Source of the DNA: Bacteroidota bacterium
Lineage (GTDB): Bacteria > Bacteroidota > Bacteroidia > 2-12-FULL-35-15
Assembly: GCA_947504725.1 (NCBI GenBank)
Contig: CANNHN010000009.1
Span: 45,700 to 109,699, forward strand
DNA length: 64,000 nucleotides
Reading direction: 5' to 3'
Shown here: one piece after another, positions 8,461 to 17,076 of the stretch
Position numbering within the stretch: position 1 is the first letter of the stretch
How the letters are laid out: every line of letters starts with the position of its first letter
Position numbers and translations under genes: made by a program
Notes under the pieces: model-generated
Told to the model about the DNA's origin: nothing
Databases searched by the model: none
The model's input: only the letters and a program-made list of their open reading frames with translations

Positions 8461-9609
8461 TTACCCTTTCCCCTTTAGGGGAGAGGATGAAGGAGTGGGG
8501 CTCACTTTATTCATTACATCCGTTTGTCTACGGATAGATTCATCGTGTATCAATTGATACAACCCTTTAATGAAATCTTTAGGAAGTCCCATGGCATCTG
8601 CATTTGACAGACTTCTTTCAATTAATTTTTTCCAATGAGTTACTTGTAGAATTGTTACATTGTTATCGCGTTTGTATTCTCCTATTTGAGTTGAGACAGC
8701 CATTCGTTTTGCAAGCAACTCTAATAATTCATTGTCAAGTTTTTGAATAAGGCAACGTAACTCTTCTAACTTTGATTGCAACTCTAAATTTTCAACAGAA
8801 GCCGAACGGATTTGTAAATCAGAAATAATTTCTTTTAACTCAAATGGAGTCACTTGTTGTTTGGCATCACTCAAGGCTAAACTTGGGTTCCGATGAGTTT
8901 CAATCATCAAACCATCCATATCCATATCCATTGCTTTTTGTGATAGATAAGGAATTAGTTCGGGGGTTCCACCAATGTGAGAGGGATCACAAAAAACGGG
9001 TAATTCCGGACAAGTTGCTTTAAGTTCAATTGCCAATTCCCATTTCGGAGAATTGCGGAATGGTCCGTTATCATAAGAATGAAAACCACGATGAATGGCT
9101 GCTAATTTTTTAATCCCTGCATTATTTACTCTTTCCAAAGCGCCCAACCACAATTGCAAATCGGGATACATCGGATTTTTTACAAAGACAGGAATATCAA
9201 CTCCTTTTAACGCATCTGCAATTTCTTGAACAGAAAAAGGATTCACGGTTGTACGTGCACCAATCCATAAAATATCGATTCCTGCTTTTAAGGATTTTTC
9301 AACGTGATCAGCAGTTGCTACTTCTGTTGCAGTTAATAATCTAGTTTGTTGTTTTACTAACTTCATCCACTCTAACCCAATATCACCAACCCCTTCGAAG
9401 GTATTCGGACGCGTACGAGGTTTCCAAATTCCTGCACGAAAAATAGCGTTTGGATAAAATGTAGCAATGCTTTTTGCTGTCTCCAATAGTTGCTCTTCAC
9501 TTTCAGCACTGCACGGACCGGCAATTAATCCCGGTTTGGAATAGTTCGGAAACCAGTCTTTTAAAGGAATTATATTTAGTTCTAATTTCAAATCATATAA
9601 ATTTACCAC
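8461..9609 (-). CDS. Bifunctional DAHP synthase / chorismate mutase (type II)
   Basis: This fusion catalyses the first step of the shikimate pathway (phosphoenolpyruvate plus erythrose 4-phosphate to DAHP) and also the chorismate to prephenate step toward Phe and Tyr. Residues about 27-270 form the KDO8P-like DAHP synthase, with GPCSAES at 32-38, FRAGIWKPRTRPNTFEGVG, and CDPSHIGGTP. Residues about 285-360 form an AroQ-type mutase (LDNELLELLAKRM, QIGEYKRDN). The fusion lets the mutase domain influence synthase activity in relatives. The longest frame begins with GTG at 9609, which lies in a repeat arm; the TTG at 9591 is an alternative start. The last 13 residues (SPTPSSSPLKGKG) are encoded by a hairpin repeat. 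Confidence 0.93.
   Translation of the reverse strand: MVNLYDLKLELNIIPLKDWFPNYSKPGLIAGPCSAESEEQLLETAKSIATFYPNAIFRAGIWKPRTRPNTFEGVGDIGLEWMKLVKQQTRLLTATEVATADHVEKSLKAGIDILWIGARTTVNPFSVQEIADALKGVDIPVFVKNPMYPDLQLWLGALERVNNAGIKKLAAIHRGFHSYDNGPFRNSPKWELAIELKATCPELPVFCDPSHIGGTPELIPYLSQKAMDMDMDGLMIETHRNPSLALSDAKQQVTPFELKEIISDLQIRSASVENLELQSKLEELRCLIQKLDNELLELLAKRMAVSTQIGEYKRDNNVTILQVTHWKKLIERSLSNADAMGLPKDFIKGLYQLIHDESIRRQTDVMNKVSPTPSSSPLKGKG
8464..8500 (-). repeat. Hairpin repeat encoding the C-terminus of DAHP synthase/chorismate mutase
   Basis: On the minus strand the box CCCCACTCC and a short spacer precede a hairpin with TCCCC-TAAA-GGGGA at its core. It is inverted relative to the copy at 8408-8435, 28 bp away. 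The pair brackets the 3' ends of two convergent genes and could act as a two-way terminator. Confidence 0.75.
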
Positions 9610-9675
9610 TAAAGCACTTAGTTCACAAAGAAAATAAATAAAAAATTTCTACGTGTCCTTAGTGTCTTAGTGGTG
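9605..9675. repeat. Imperfect inverted repeat of ACCACTAAGACACTAAG type
   Basis: The left arm (9605-9630) and the reverse complement of the right arm (9650-9675) agree at about 20 of 26 positions, reading ACCACTAA--CACT-AG. It lies 7 bp beyond the stop of the deoxyhypusine synthase-like gene and reaches the GTG start of the DAHP synthase frame. Confidence 0.75.
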
Positions 9676-9681
9676 AAAAGC

Positions 9682-10656
9682 TTACCATCCAAGTATCCAT
9701 GCAAACATCAATGGTGCAACTATGGTCGCATCACTTTCCACAATAAATTTAGGAGTATGGATGTCTAATTTCCCCCACGTAATTTTTTCGTTTGGAACTG
9801 CTCCGGAATAAGAACCGTAGCTGGTTGTAGAATCCGAAATCTGACAGAAATAACTCCAAAAAGGCACATCAGTCATTTCCATATCTTGATACAACATCGG
9901 CACAACGCAGATTGGAAAATCTCCCGCAATACCTCCACCAATTTGGAAGAAACCAACCCCTTTTCCACCTGAATTTGCAGGATACCATTCCGCCAACCAA
10001 GCCATGTATTCAATACCAGACTTCATTGTTGACGCTTTAATTTCTTTTTTAATCACATACGAAGCAAAGATGTTTCCCATGGTAGAATCTTCCCAACCAG
10101 GAACAACCATTGGCAAATTACGCTCCGCAGCAGCAAGCATCCACGAATCTTTCGGATCAATTTCATAATATTGTTGTAATTCTCCGCTTAATAAAATTTT
10201 GTACATAAATTCATGAGGGAAAAAACGTTCTCCTTTATCATCTGCATCTTTCCATATTTTATGAATGTGCTTTTGCAATCTACGGAAAGCTTCTTCCTCC
10301 GGAATACAAGTATCCGTAACACGGTTGTAATGATTTTCTAACAAATCCCATTCGTCTTGAGGAGATAAATCTCTATAATTAGGAACACGTTTATAATGAG
10401 AATGCGCCACCAAATTCATGATATCTTCTTCCAAATTGGCTCCCGTACAAGAAATAATGTCAATTTTCCCTTGGCGAATCATTTCTGCTAAAGATTTACC
10501 CAATTCAGCTGTGCTCATAGCACCAGCAAGAGTAACCATCATTTTACCTCCTTCAGTTAAATGGGTTTCATATCCTTTTGCTGCATCCACCAAAGCAGCT
10601 GCATTAAAGTGTTTATAGTGTTTTTCAATAAAGTTTGAAATAGGTCCTTTGCTCAT
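9682..10656 (-). CDS. Deoxyhypusine synthase-like protein
   Basis: Eukaryotic and archaeal deoxyhypusine synthase moves the aminobutyl group of spermidine to a lysine of eIF5A. Bacteria lack eIF5A, and bacterial homologues are thought to act in polyamine metabolism or to be uncharacterised. The 324-residue protein retains the core of the active site: SGAVPNEKITWGKL at 284-297 contains the imine-forming lysine (K296) and the neighbouring W294 and E290. It differs from the human enzyme at Y283 (Asp there) and in the GGGIAGDF segment, where the human enzyme has GGGVVKHH. NAD-binding glycine-rich segments (SCTGANLEED, GGGIAGD) remain. The substrate is therefore uncertain. It is a single gene with its own TACTTTTG box upstream (10701-10694). 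Confidence 0.85.
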   Translation of the reverse strand: MSKGPISNFIEKHYKHFNAAALVDAAKGYETHLTEGGKMMVTLAGAMSTAELGKSLAEMIRQGKIDIISCTGANLEEDIMNLVAHSHYKRVPNYRDLSPQDEWDLLENHYNRVTDTCIPEEEAFRRLQKHIHKIWKDADDKGERFFPHEFMYKILLSGELQQYYEIDPKDSWMLAAAERNLPMVVPGWEDSTMGNIFASYVIKKEIKASTMKSGIEYMAWLAEWYPANSGGKGVGFFQIGGGIAGDFPICVVPMLYQDMEMTDVPFWSYFCQISDSTTSYGSYSGAVPNEKITWGKLDIHTPKFIVESDATIVAPLMFAWILGW

Positions 10657-10784
10657 GATTCGTTTAGTTTATATATATTATAGTATAGGGATGCAAAAGT
10701 AAGAGATAATTAAAAATATCACGCTACTAATGTAAAAAATATGTTACCTGTTCATTATCTGTTAATTACTATTGAAAACTGCAA

Positions 10785-10814
10785 TTGACATCTTAAAAAA
10801 AGGTTGTACATTTG
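10785..10814 (+). promoter_or_regulatory. Promoter of the secreted nuclease/receptor cluster
   Basis: TTG (10785-10787, within TTGACA) and TACATTTG (10807-10814) are separated by 19 bp, an exact match to the Bacteroidota consensus. The start site would be near 10821, giving a leader of about 96 nt before the ATG at 10917. Confidence 0.65.
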
Positions 10815-10916
10815 TCGCGTAAAATTTATTAAAGAAGCGAACACCCTACAATCCCTAAGTTCTTCGGGACGAAACCGCTCAATCAGGTACAAAACCATAT
10901 TTTAAAACTTAACAAA

Positions 10917-11822
10917 ATGAAAAAACTATTACTTTCAGTTTTCGCGTTGGCTATTTACTCGGCTTCAAGCGCACAGTGCAATGAGCTTTTTATTTCGGAA
11001 TATGTAGACGGAACAGGAAACGACAAGGCACTAGAAATTTTTAATCCAACTCCTAACCCAATTAATTTAACTGGGTACTCTTTAAATCGTTACTCAAATG
11101 GAGCAACAACATTTACTGCAGGTGGAACATTAAATTTAACAGGAACAATTGCTTCGGGACAAGCATTTGTAATCGTAAACGGACAAACGGTAACAAGTGG
11201 TACTTCCCCAGCTTGTAGCCCAGCTTTACAAGCCTTAGCTGATTTATTAGATGGAGTTTACCCAGCACCTACTTATATGAATGGTGATGATGCAATTACT
11301 TTGGAAAAAGCAGGACTAAAATTGGACATCATCGGAAAAATTGGTGAAGACCCAGGTGCTAGCTGGACAGATGTATTTCCTTTCAATGATGCAGCAGGGG
11401 CTTATTGGACAAAAGATCATACTTTACAAAGAAAAGCAAGTGTTACAGGTGGTGTTACTACTAATCCAACTGCATTTGATCCAACAATACAATGGGATTC
11501 GTTACCAGAAAACACTTGGACTGGATTAGGAAGTCATGCTTGCTCTTGCCCAACAGCAGGAATTAATGAAGTCGATAATTCTATTTCTGTGATTGTTTAT
11601 CCAAACCCTTCTAACTTAGATTATTTCAACATTTCAACGTCAGAAGTAATTATCACTGCTCAAGTGTTTAATACAATTGGACAAGAAGTTGTTGCAAAAC
11701 AAGGAAACAAAAATGATAAAGCAATGATGATTGAAACAACTGAACTTTCAAAAGGAGTTTATTTTGTGAAAGTATCATTTGAAAAAGGAAAATCCACTGT
11801 TGTAAAATACTCTAAACAGTAA
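10917..11822 (+). CDS. Secreted lamin-tail-domain protein with T9SS sorting domain
   Basis: A 301-residue exported protein. Residues 1-19 are a signal peptide. A lamin tail domain follows (about 22-185: LFISEYVDGTGNDKALEIFNP, LTGYSLNRYS, GQAFVIVNG, NGDDAITLEK). The last 75 or so residues are a T9SS type A sorting domain (ISVIVYPNPSN, FNTIGQEVV, LSKGVYFVKVS), so it is sent across the outer membrane and probably held at the surface. In bacteria this domain is often attached to, or encoded beside, extracellular nucleases. The next genes are a TonB receptor and an endonuclease I, which fits such a role. No catalytic residues are visible, so binding or scaffolding is more likely. Confidence 0.88.
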   Translation: MKKLLLSVFALAIYSASSAQCNELFISEYVDGTGNDKALEIFNPTPNPINLTGYSLNRYSNGATTFTAGGTLNLTGTIASGQAFVIVNGQTVTSGTSPACSPALQALADLLDGVYPAPTYMNGDDAITLEKAGLKLDIIGKIGEDPGASWTDVFPFNDAAGAYWTKDHTLQRKASVTGGVTTNPTAFDPTIQWDSLPENTWTGLGSHACSCPTAGINEVDNSISVIVYPNPSNLDYFNISTSEVIITAQVFNTIGQEVVAKQGNKNDKAMMIETTELSKGVYFVKVSFEKGKSTVVKYSKQ

Positions 11823-11834
11823 TTTTAAAAATAG

Positions 11835-11876
11835 AAACTGCTAAGGTTTAAACATGCCTTAGCAGTTTTTTTATTT
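11835..11876 (+). terminator. Intrinsic terminator between the lamin-tail gene and the TonB receptor gene
   Basis: A perfect 12-bp stem (AAACTGCTAAGG / CCTTAGCAGTTT) is followed by a T run. It ends about 10 bp before the receptor ATG, leaving no room for a promoter in between, so read-through probably sets a lower level for the receptor and nuclease genes. Confidence 0.85.
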
Positions 11877-11886
11877 ATCATTTTCC

Positions 11887-14622
11887 ATGAAAAAAGTTTG
11901 CCTACTCCTCTTTGCTGTCTTTTTTAATCTTTCCATTTTTGCTCAATCGGGTGAAATAAAAGGTGTTGTAAAAGATGTTACTACTGGTGAAACAGTAGTA
12001 GGTGCTAGCATTTTAGTAGCGGAAGGGAAAGTTGCAATTACAGACATCAATGGAAATTATTCTATAAAAGTAGATTCTGGTTCATATACTATTTCAATTT
12101 CTTATGTTGGTTTTGAACCTCAGAAACAAAAAATAAAAGTTGGCAGAAAACCGGTTGTTGTAAATTTTGCATTGGAAACAAAAACACTTAACGAAGTGGA
12201 AGTAGTTGCCGATGTTGCAAAAACAAGAGATACCCCTATTGCCTTTTCTACCATTTCAACAAAACAAATTCAAGAAGAACTTGGTTCTCGTGATTTACCA
12301 ATGCTTTTAAATTCCACTCCCGGTGCATATGCAACGGAGTCAGGTGGAGGAAGCGGAGATTCACGTGTAAACATTCGAGGATTTGATCAAAGAAACATTG
12401 CAGTGATGGTTGATGGTGTTCCAGTAAATGATATGGAAAACGGACAAGTATATTGGAGTAATTGGGATGGATTAGGAGACATTACAAGAACAATGCAAGT
12501 TCAAAGAGGACTTGGTGCTTCAAAACTTGCTATTGCTTCAGTAGGTGGCACAATGAATATTATTACAAAAGGTATTGATTCAAAAAAAGAAATCAGTATT
12601 AAACAAGAAGTAATGAGTGATCTTACTTATAAAACTGGAATTGGTTTTAATACAGGACAATTAAAAGGTGGCTGGGGAATTACAGGTGCGGCAACACGAA
12701 AAGCGGGTGATGGCTATATCGATCAAACATGGGTGGAAGCATATTCATATTTTTTAAAGATTCAGAAACGTGTTGGAAAACACTTAATCAGCTTAAGTGG
12801 AAATGGTGCTCCTCAGCGTCACGGACAAAGAGCATTGGGTTCTCTTTTCCCTTTGTACAATGCAAAGTTTGCTGAAAGTCTTGGTATTAATTCCGACAGT
12901 GTATTAAACGTATTACAAACTACTGAGCAAGGAAGAAGATACAATCCATATTGGGGGACATTAGACGACAAACCTTTTAATGATCGTGTCAACTATTTTC
13001 ACAAACCACAATTCAATCTTTCGCATTTTTGGAACATCAATAAAAAATTATATCTCTCTACAATCGCCTACACATCAATTGGAAAAGGTGGAGGAACAAG
13101 ATTGCTTAATAGCGTTCCTGCTGATAAAATTACAGGTCAAATTGATTTTGATGCAATCTATGATATCAATGCTTCCAACATTGATGGACTTTATAGCTCT
13201 ACTTTACATAAATCTACAAACATCATTCAAAGTTCTGTCAACAACCATTTCTGGTACGGTGCTTTATCTTCTTTAAGTTATCAGATTGATACCGCTTGGT
13301 CAGCATTGATAGGAATTGATGCACGCTACTATAAAGGAATTCATTATACAGAAGTATATGATTTATTAGGTGGCGATTATTATGAAAACCATACAGACCC
13401 CAATCAGCCAGGAGGAACATTTTTAGGCGATCCTAATTTTCAGTATCAGATGAAACGCAAAGGAGATAAAATTTTGCGTAACTATGAAGGAACTGTAATG
13501 TGGGGAGGAGCATTTGGACAAGTAGAATACAAAAAAAAGAAGTGGAGCGCATTTGCTACAGGTAGCGTTTCAGAAACAGGATACCAACGAAAAGATTACT
13601 ACAAGAAAAAAGATATTGTTTTATCTGATACCACTTTAATACAAGCGGTCGGTTTTCAAGACACCGTAACATATAATGGAACACAATACACATCAGATTC
13701 TCCGGAAGCTAAAACGTCAATAACAGAACGCAAATGGTTCCTTGGTTATACAATAAAAGCGGGAGCAAATTATAATATCAATGCTCATCACAATGTATAT
13801 TTGAATACAGGTTTTTTAAAACTGGCACCTAAATTTGATTTGGTTTTTACAACTGCAAATATTGAAAACCCAAAAGCTAAAAGACAAGAAGTTGTTTCTC
13901 TGGAATTAGGATATGGTTATAAAAACAAATTATTTGCAGCAAATGTAAACGTTTACTATACCGACTGGAAAAATAAACCACTTTCTGATTTTCCAACAAT
14001 TCGTATTGCTTCAAACGAATATTATTATAATACGAACGGATTAAATCAAAATCACAAAGGAATTGAATTAGATTTTGTTTCTAGATATTTTAGAAATATA
14101 GAAATTGAAGGCTTAGCCTCTTTTGGAGATTGGACTGTGAACACATCTGATGAAATTTATTTATTTGACATAAATACCGATTTACCTGAAGACACCATTC
14201 AATTTAGTGCTCAAGGCGTGCATGTGGGTGACGCGGCACAAATACAATTAGGTGGAAGCGTGAGATATGAAATTGTAAAAAACTTTTATGTAAAAGCAAG
14301 ATATACGTATTTCACAAAAAATTATTCGAAATATAATTTGTTGGATTTACAAGTAACATACTTATCAAGTGGAGCAATAAAAACAGATAACCGCGATAGA
14401 GAATCATGGAAGATGCCAGATTATGGATTATTAGATTTATTTGCTGGTTATAATTTCAAATATTGGAAATTACGTATTAATATTTCTGCTGGTGTTACAA
14501 ACGCTTTAAACACAATGTACATCAGTGATGCTTTAAACAATTACAGTTTTGATGCAACTACTGCAACAGGATTTATTGGAATGGGAACACGTTTTAACGC
14601 AGGATTAAAAATTACTTTTTAA
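11887..14622 (+). CDS. TonB-dependent receptor with carboxypeptidase-like N-terminal domain
   Basis: A 911-residue outer-membrane active transporter. After a signal peptide (1-19), residues about 23-105 form a CarboxypepD_reg-like domain (GEIKGVVKDVTTGETVVGASI, SYVGFEPQ). The plug follows (about 110-225: VNIRGFDQRNIAVMVDGVPVND, QRGLGASKLAIASVGGTMNI), and then a large beta-barrel with C-terminal aromatic segments. No SusD partner gene is adjacent, so it is not a typical glycan-utilisation pair. It is followed after 23 bp by the secreted endonuclease gene, so nucleotides, oligonucleotides or phosphate compounds are plausible substrates; this is inferred from context only. Confidence 0.92.
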   Translation: MKKVCLLLFAVFFNLSIFAQSGEIKGVVKDVTTGETVVGASILVAEGKVAITDINGNYSIKVDSGSYTISISYVGFEPQKQKIKVGRKPVVVNFALETKTLNEVEVVADVAKTRDTPIAFSTISTKQIQEELGSRDLPMLLNSTPGAYATESGGGSGDSRVNIRGFDQRNIAVMVDGVPVNDMENGQVYWSNWDGLGDITRTMQVQRGLGASKLAIASVGGTMNIITKGIDSKKEISIKQEVMSDLTYKTGIGFNTGQLKGGWGITGAATRKAGDGYIDQTWVEAYSYFLKIQKRVGKHLISLSGNGAPQRHGQRALGSLFPLYNAKFAESLGINSDSVLNVLQTTEQGRRYNPYWGTLDDKPFNDRVNYFHKPQFNLSHFWNINKKLYLSTIAYTSIGKGGGTRLLNSVPADKITGQIDFDAIYDINASNIDGLYSSTLHKSTNIIQSSVNNHFWYGALSSLSYQIDTAWSALIGIDARYYKGIHYTEVYDLLGGDYYENHTDPNQPGGTFLGDPNFQYQMKRKGDKILRNYEGTVMWGGAFGQVEYKKKKWSAFATGSVSETGYQRKDYYKKKDIVLSDTTLIQAVGFQDTVTYNGTQYTSDSPEAKTSITERKWFLGYTIKAGANYNINAHHNVYLNTGFLKLAPKFDLVFTTANIENPKAKRQEVVSLELGYGYKNKLFAANVNVYYTDWKNKPLSDFPTIRIASNEYYYNTNGLNQNHKGIELDFVSRYFRNIEIEGLASFGDWTVNTSDEIYLFDINTDLPEDTIQFSAQGVHVGDAAQIQLGGSVRYEIVKNFYVKARYTYFTKNYSKYNLLDLQVTYLSSGAIKTDNRDRESWKMPDYGLLDLFAGYNFKYWKLRINISAGVTNALNTMYISDALNNYSFDATTATGFIGMGTRFNAGLKITF

Positions 14623-14645
14623 ACAAAACACTAAAATTACTCAAA

Positions 14646-16847
14646 ATGAAGAAAATTATTTTTGCATTACTTTTTGTTTTAACAGCAAATGTAAATGCTA
14701 TTGCACAAGCAATATTACCAACTACTTGGAGCTTTACCACAACTGGTTTGCCAACAGGCTGGACACAAACAGGAACCGCTTTTTACACAGCTTCGGGTGC
14801 AACTCCTCCTGCTTGTAAATTTGATAACACGGGCGATATGGTTACAATTAATTTTGCAAGTAACCCTGGTAACTTAACATACTACATCGCAGGAAATAGT
14901 TTTGCAGGTGGAACATTTTTAGTGGAAGAATCTGTGACTGGTGCAGTGTGGACAACCTTACACACTTTTACTACAATGCCTGCAGGAACTTATACTTTGT
15001 TTACAGATGTTCCTGCAAGTGCTAGTAGATATATTCGTTTTAATTATTCGAATAAAGTTACTGGAAACGTTGGATTAGATGACGTAACAATTGCTGCTGG
15101 AGCTGCTGGTCCAGCACAAGAAATAAATGTAAAACAAGGAACAGCTACTATTGTGAATGGTGGAACATATTCTGCAAGCTCTCCTGTAAGTACATTGTTA
15201 CCTACTACGTTTACAATTGAAAATTTAGGAACAACAAATACACTAAATGTTGCATCCGTAAACATTACTGGTCCTGCAGCCTCTGATTTTACAGTAGGTT
15301 CGGCACCAACAACAATTGCAGCATTAAGTACAGGAAATTTAGTAATTAACTTTACACCTTCTGTTGCAGGAACAAGAAATGCAGTTATTACAATCAATAG
15401 TGATGATACCGATGAACCTGCATATGTAATTAACTTCAATGGTATTGGTGGTTCTTTCGCAACAGAACCAACTGCACAATCTACTTCTTTAACTTTTTCA
15501 AGTATTAAATCATATCGCTTCACAGGCACATTTACTTCAGCAGTAGGTTCGCCTGACGGATACATTGTATTGCGCAGAACAGGTTCTGCTGTAGCAGATA
15601 TTCCAGCAGATGGAACGGTTTATCAACGTGGTGATGTAATCGGAAGTTCAAGTGTGCTAATGAGTGGAACAGGAACTACATTTGCTCCGTTAAATATTGT
15701 TGCAAGCACCAATTATCATTTTGCAGTTTTCACATACAATGGAACGGGGTCTTTCAGAAATTATTTAACAGCCTCGCCTCTAACAGCAATGGCAACTTCT
15801 TCTGGTTCTATGCAACCTGTATCTTATTACAGCACTGTTTCGACAGCAAGTGCATCATTTGTTACTGATTTACACAATAAAATAAATCCGCATACACAAC
15901 AATTTTATAGCAACTACGGAACAAAACTAGTTGCGCTTTTTGCTGCGCGCGATACGATAGGCGATCAACGAGTACTAACATGTGTATACAGCGGACAAGA
16001 GCAAGTTTATACCGAACCATTTGATTGGACATCAAATGATTTCAGCCGTGAGCACACCTATTGTCACAACTGGATGCCAACAAATCCTGCATCCGGTTTG
16101 CCTGAGTACGATGACTACCATCATTTATTCCCAACCAATCAATCAGATGCAAATGCTGTTCGCAGTAATTATCCTTTAGGAGAAGTTGTAACGGCATCAT
16201 ATACGTATTTAGGATGTAAATTAGGAACAGATGCAAGTGGAAATATTGTATTTGAACCTCGTGATGCACAAAAAGGAGATGCTGCTCGCGCTTTGTTTTA
16301 TGAGGCAACTTGTTACAATGGAGTTAGTGGAAACAACTGGTCGTTTCCAAATCCTATTAGCGGAACAATTCCTTATGGTCAGGATCAAAATCTTTTGAAA
16401 AGATGGCATTACCAAGATCCTCCATCATCTTACGAAATTGCTCGTAACGATTTTGTGGACTCCTTACAAAACAACCGAAATCCATTTGTAGATAGTGTTC
16501 AATATGCTTGTTACATTGATTTTACAACAATGACAAAAATTAGTGGAATGCCGGCACCATGCAATACCGCTAGCATTGCAGATTACAACACAAACAACGA
16601 TTTGATTTCTTTTGCTCCGAATCCAAACAATGGAACATTTACAACTTACTATACTTCTGCTAAAGAACAAAAGGTAAGCATGAAATTGTTTGATGTAACA
16701 GGAAGAATTGTTTACACAGATGAATTAAAAGTAAACACTGGATCAAATTCTATTCAAATGAAAATAGAAGATTTAAATAAAGGCATTTATCTTTTTGAGT
16801 TTACCACCCAAAGGGGTAAACAAGTTGTGAAGTTGGTGATTGATTAA
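14646..16847 (+). CDS. Secreted endonuclease I family protein with T9SS sorting domain
   Basis: A 733-residue multidomain exported nuclease. A signal peptide (1-20) leads into a beta-sandwich region, then a choice-of-anchor D type domain (about 158-270: EINVKQGTATIVNGG, INSDDTDEPAYVINFNGIGG). The endonuclease I domain occupies about 405-635. Its catalytic motif REHTYCHNWMP has H470 as the predicted general base, and DDYHHLFPTNQSDANAVRSNYPLGEV carries the metal-binding asparagine region. Members of this family cut DNA and often RNA outside the cell with Mg2+. The last 75 residues are a T9SS type A sorting domain (FAPNPNNGTF, LNKGIYLFEF). A terminator follows directly. Identification of the nuclease domain is firm. 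Confidence 0.9.
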   Translation: MKKIIFALLFVLTANVNAIAQAILPTTWSFTTTGLPTGWTQTGTAFYTASGATPPACKFDNTGDMVTINFASNPGNLTYYIAGNSFAGGTFLVEESVTGAVWTTLHTFTTMPAGTYTLFTDVPASASRYIRFNYSNKVTGNVGLDDVTIAAGAAGPAQEINVKQGTATIVNGGTYSASSPVSTLLPTTFTIENLGTTNTLNVASVNITGPAASDFTVGSAPTTIAALSTGNLVINFTPSVAGTRNAVITINSDDTDEPAYVINFNGIGGSFATEPTAQSTSLTFSSIKSYRFTGTFTSAVGSPDGYIVLRRTGSAVADIPADGTVYQRGDVIGSSSVLMSGTGTTFAPLNIVASTNYHFAVFTYNGTGSFRNYLTASPLTAMATSSGSMQPVSYYSTVSTASASFVTDLHNKINPHTQQFYSNYGTKLVALFAARDTIGDQRVLTCVYSGQEQVYTEPFDWTSNDFSREHTYCHNWMPTNPASGLPEYDDYHHLFPTNQSDANAVRSNYPLGEVVTASYTYLGCKLGTDASGNIVFEPRDAQKGDAARALFYEATCYNGVSGNNWSFPNPISGTIPYGQDQNLLKRWHYQDPPSSYEIARNDFVDSLQNNRNPFVDSVQYACYIDFTTMTKISGMPAPCNTASIADYNTNNDLISFAPNPNNGTFTTYYTSAKEQKVSMKLFDVTGRIVYTDELKVNTGSNSIQMKIEDLNKGIYLFEFTTQRGKQVVKLVID

Positions 16848-16869
16848 ATTTTAGGTTAAATTGAGAGAG

Positions 16870-16902
16870 AAACGTCATGCAGCAATGTGTGGCGTTTTTT
16901 TA
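16870..16902 (+). terminator. Intrinsic terminator after the endonuclease gene
   Basis: A stem of about nine pairs with some G-T pairs (ACGTCATGC / TGTGTGGCGT) is followed by seven or more Ts. Confidence 0.75.
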
Positions 16903-16921
16903 TTTGCAACCACAAAAAAAA

Positions 16922-17071
16922 TTTAAACACATAGACACATAGTTTGTTATAGGTGTTAAAGGGTTACATAAAAACACATAGGCAAAAAATCGTTAACGAT
17001 TTTTGCCTATGCGTGCCTTTTAAGCGTGAAGTACGTAAACTTCTTTTTTTCTATGTCTCTATGTGTTTAAA
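16922..17071. repeat. Nested 150-bp inverted repeat
   Basis: The outer arms 16922-16942 and 17051-17071 match at 20 of 21 positions (TTTAAACACATAGA-ACATAG). Inside is a second near-perfect palindrome (about 16978-17010), ATAGGCAAAAAATCG on one side and CGATTTTTGCCTAT on the other, centred on GTTAAC. It fills the gap between the endonuclease terminator and the stop of the convergent hydrolase gene. Confidence 0.85.
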
Positions 17072-17076
17072 AAAAT

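Noticed and set aside
15044..15565. 173-residue open frame opposite the endonuclease gene
   Set aside because: It lies wholly within a gene with clear domains on the other strand. Its Val/Pro-rich composition is what the Thr/Gly-rich coding strand would produce by chance.
16978..17010. Palindrome centred on GTTAAC considered as a CRISPR repeat or attachment site
   Set aside because: There is one copy only, with no spacers, no cas genes, no integrase and no adjacent tRNA.
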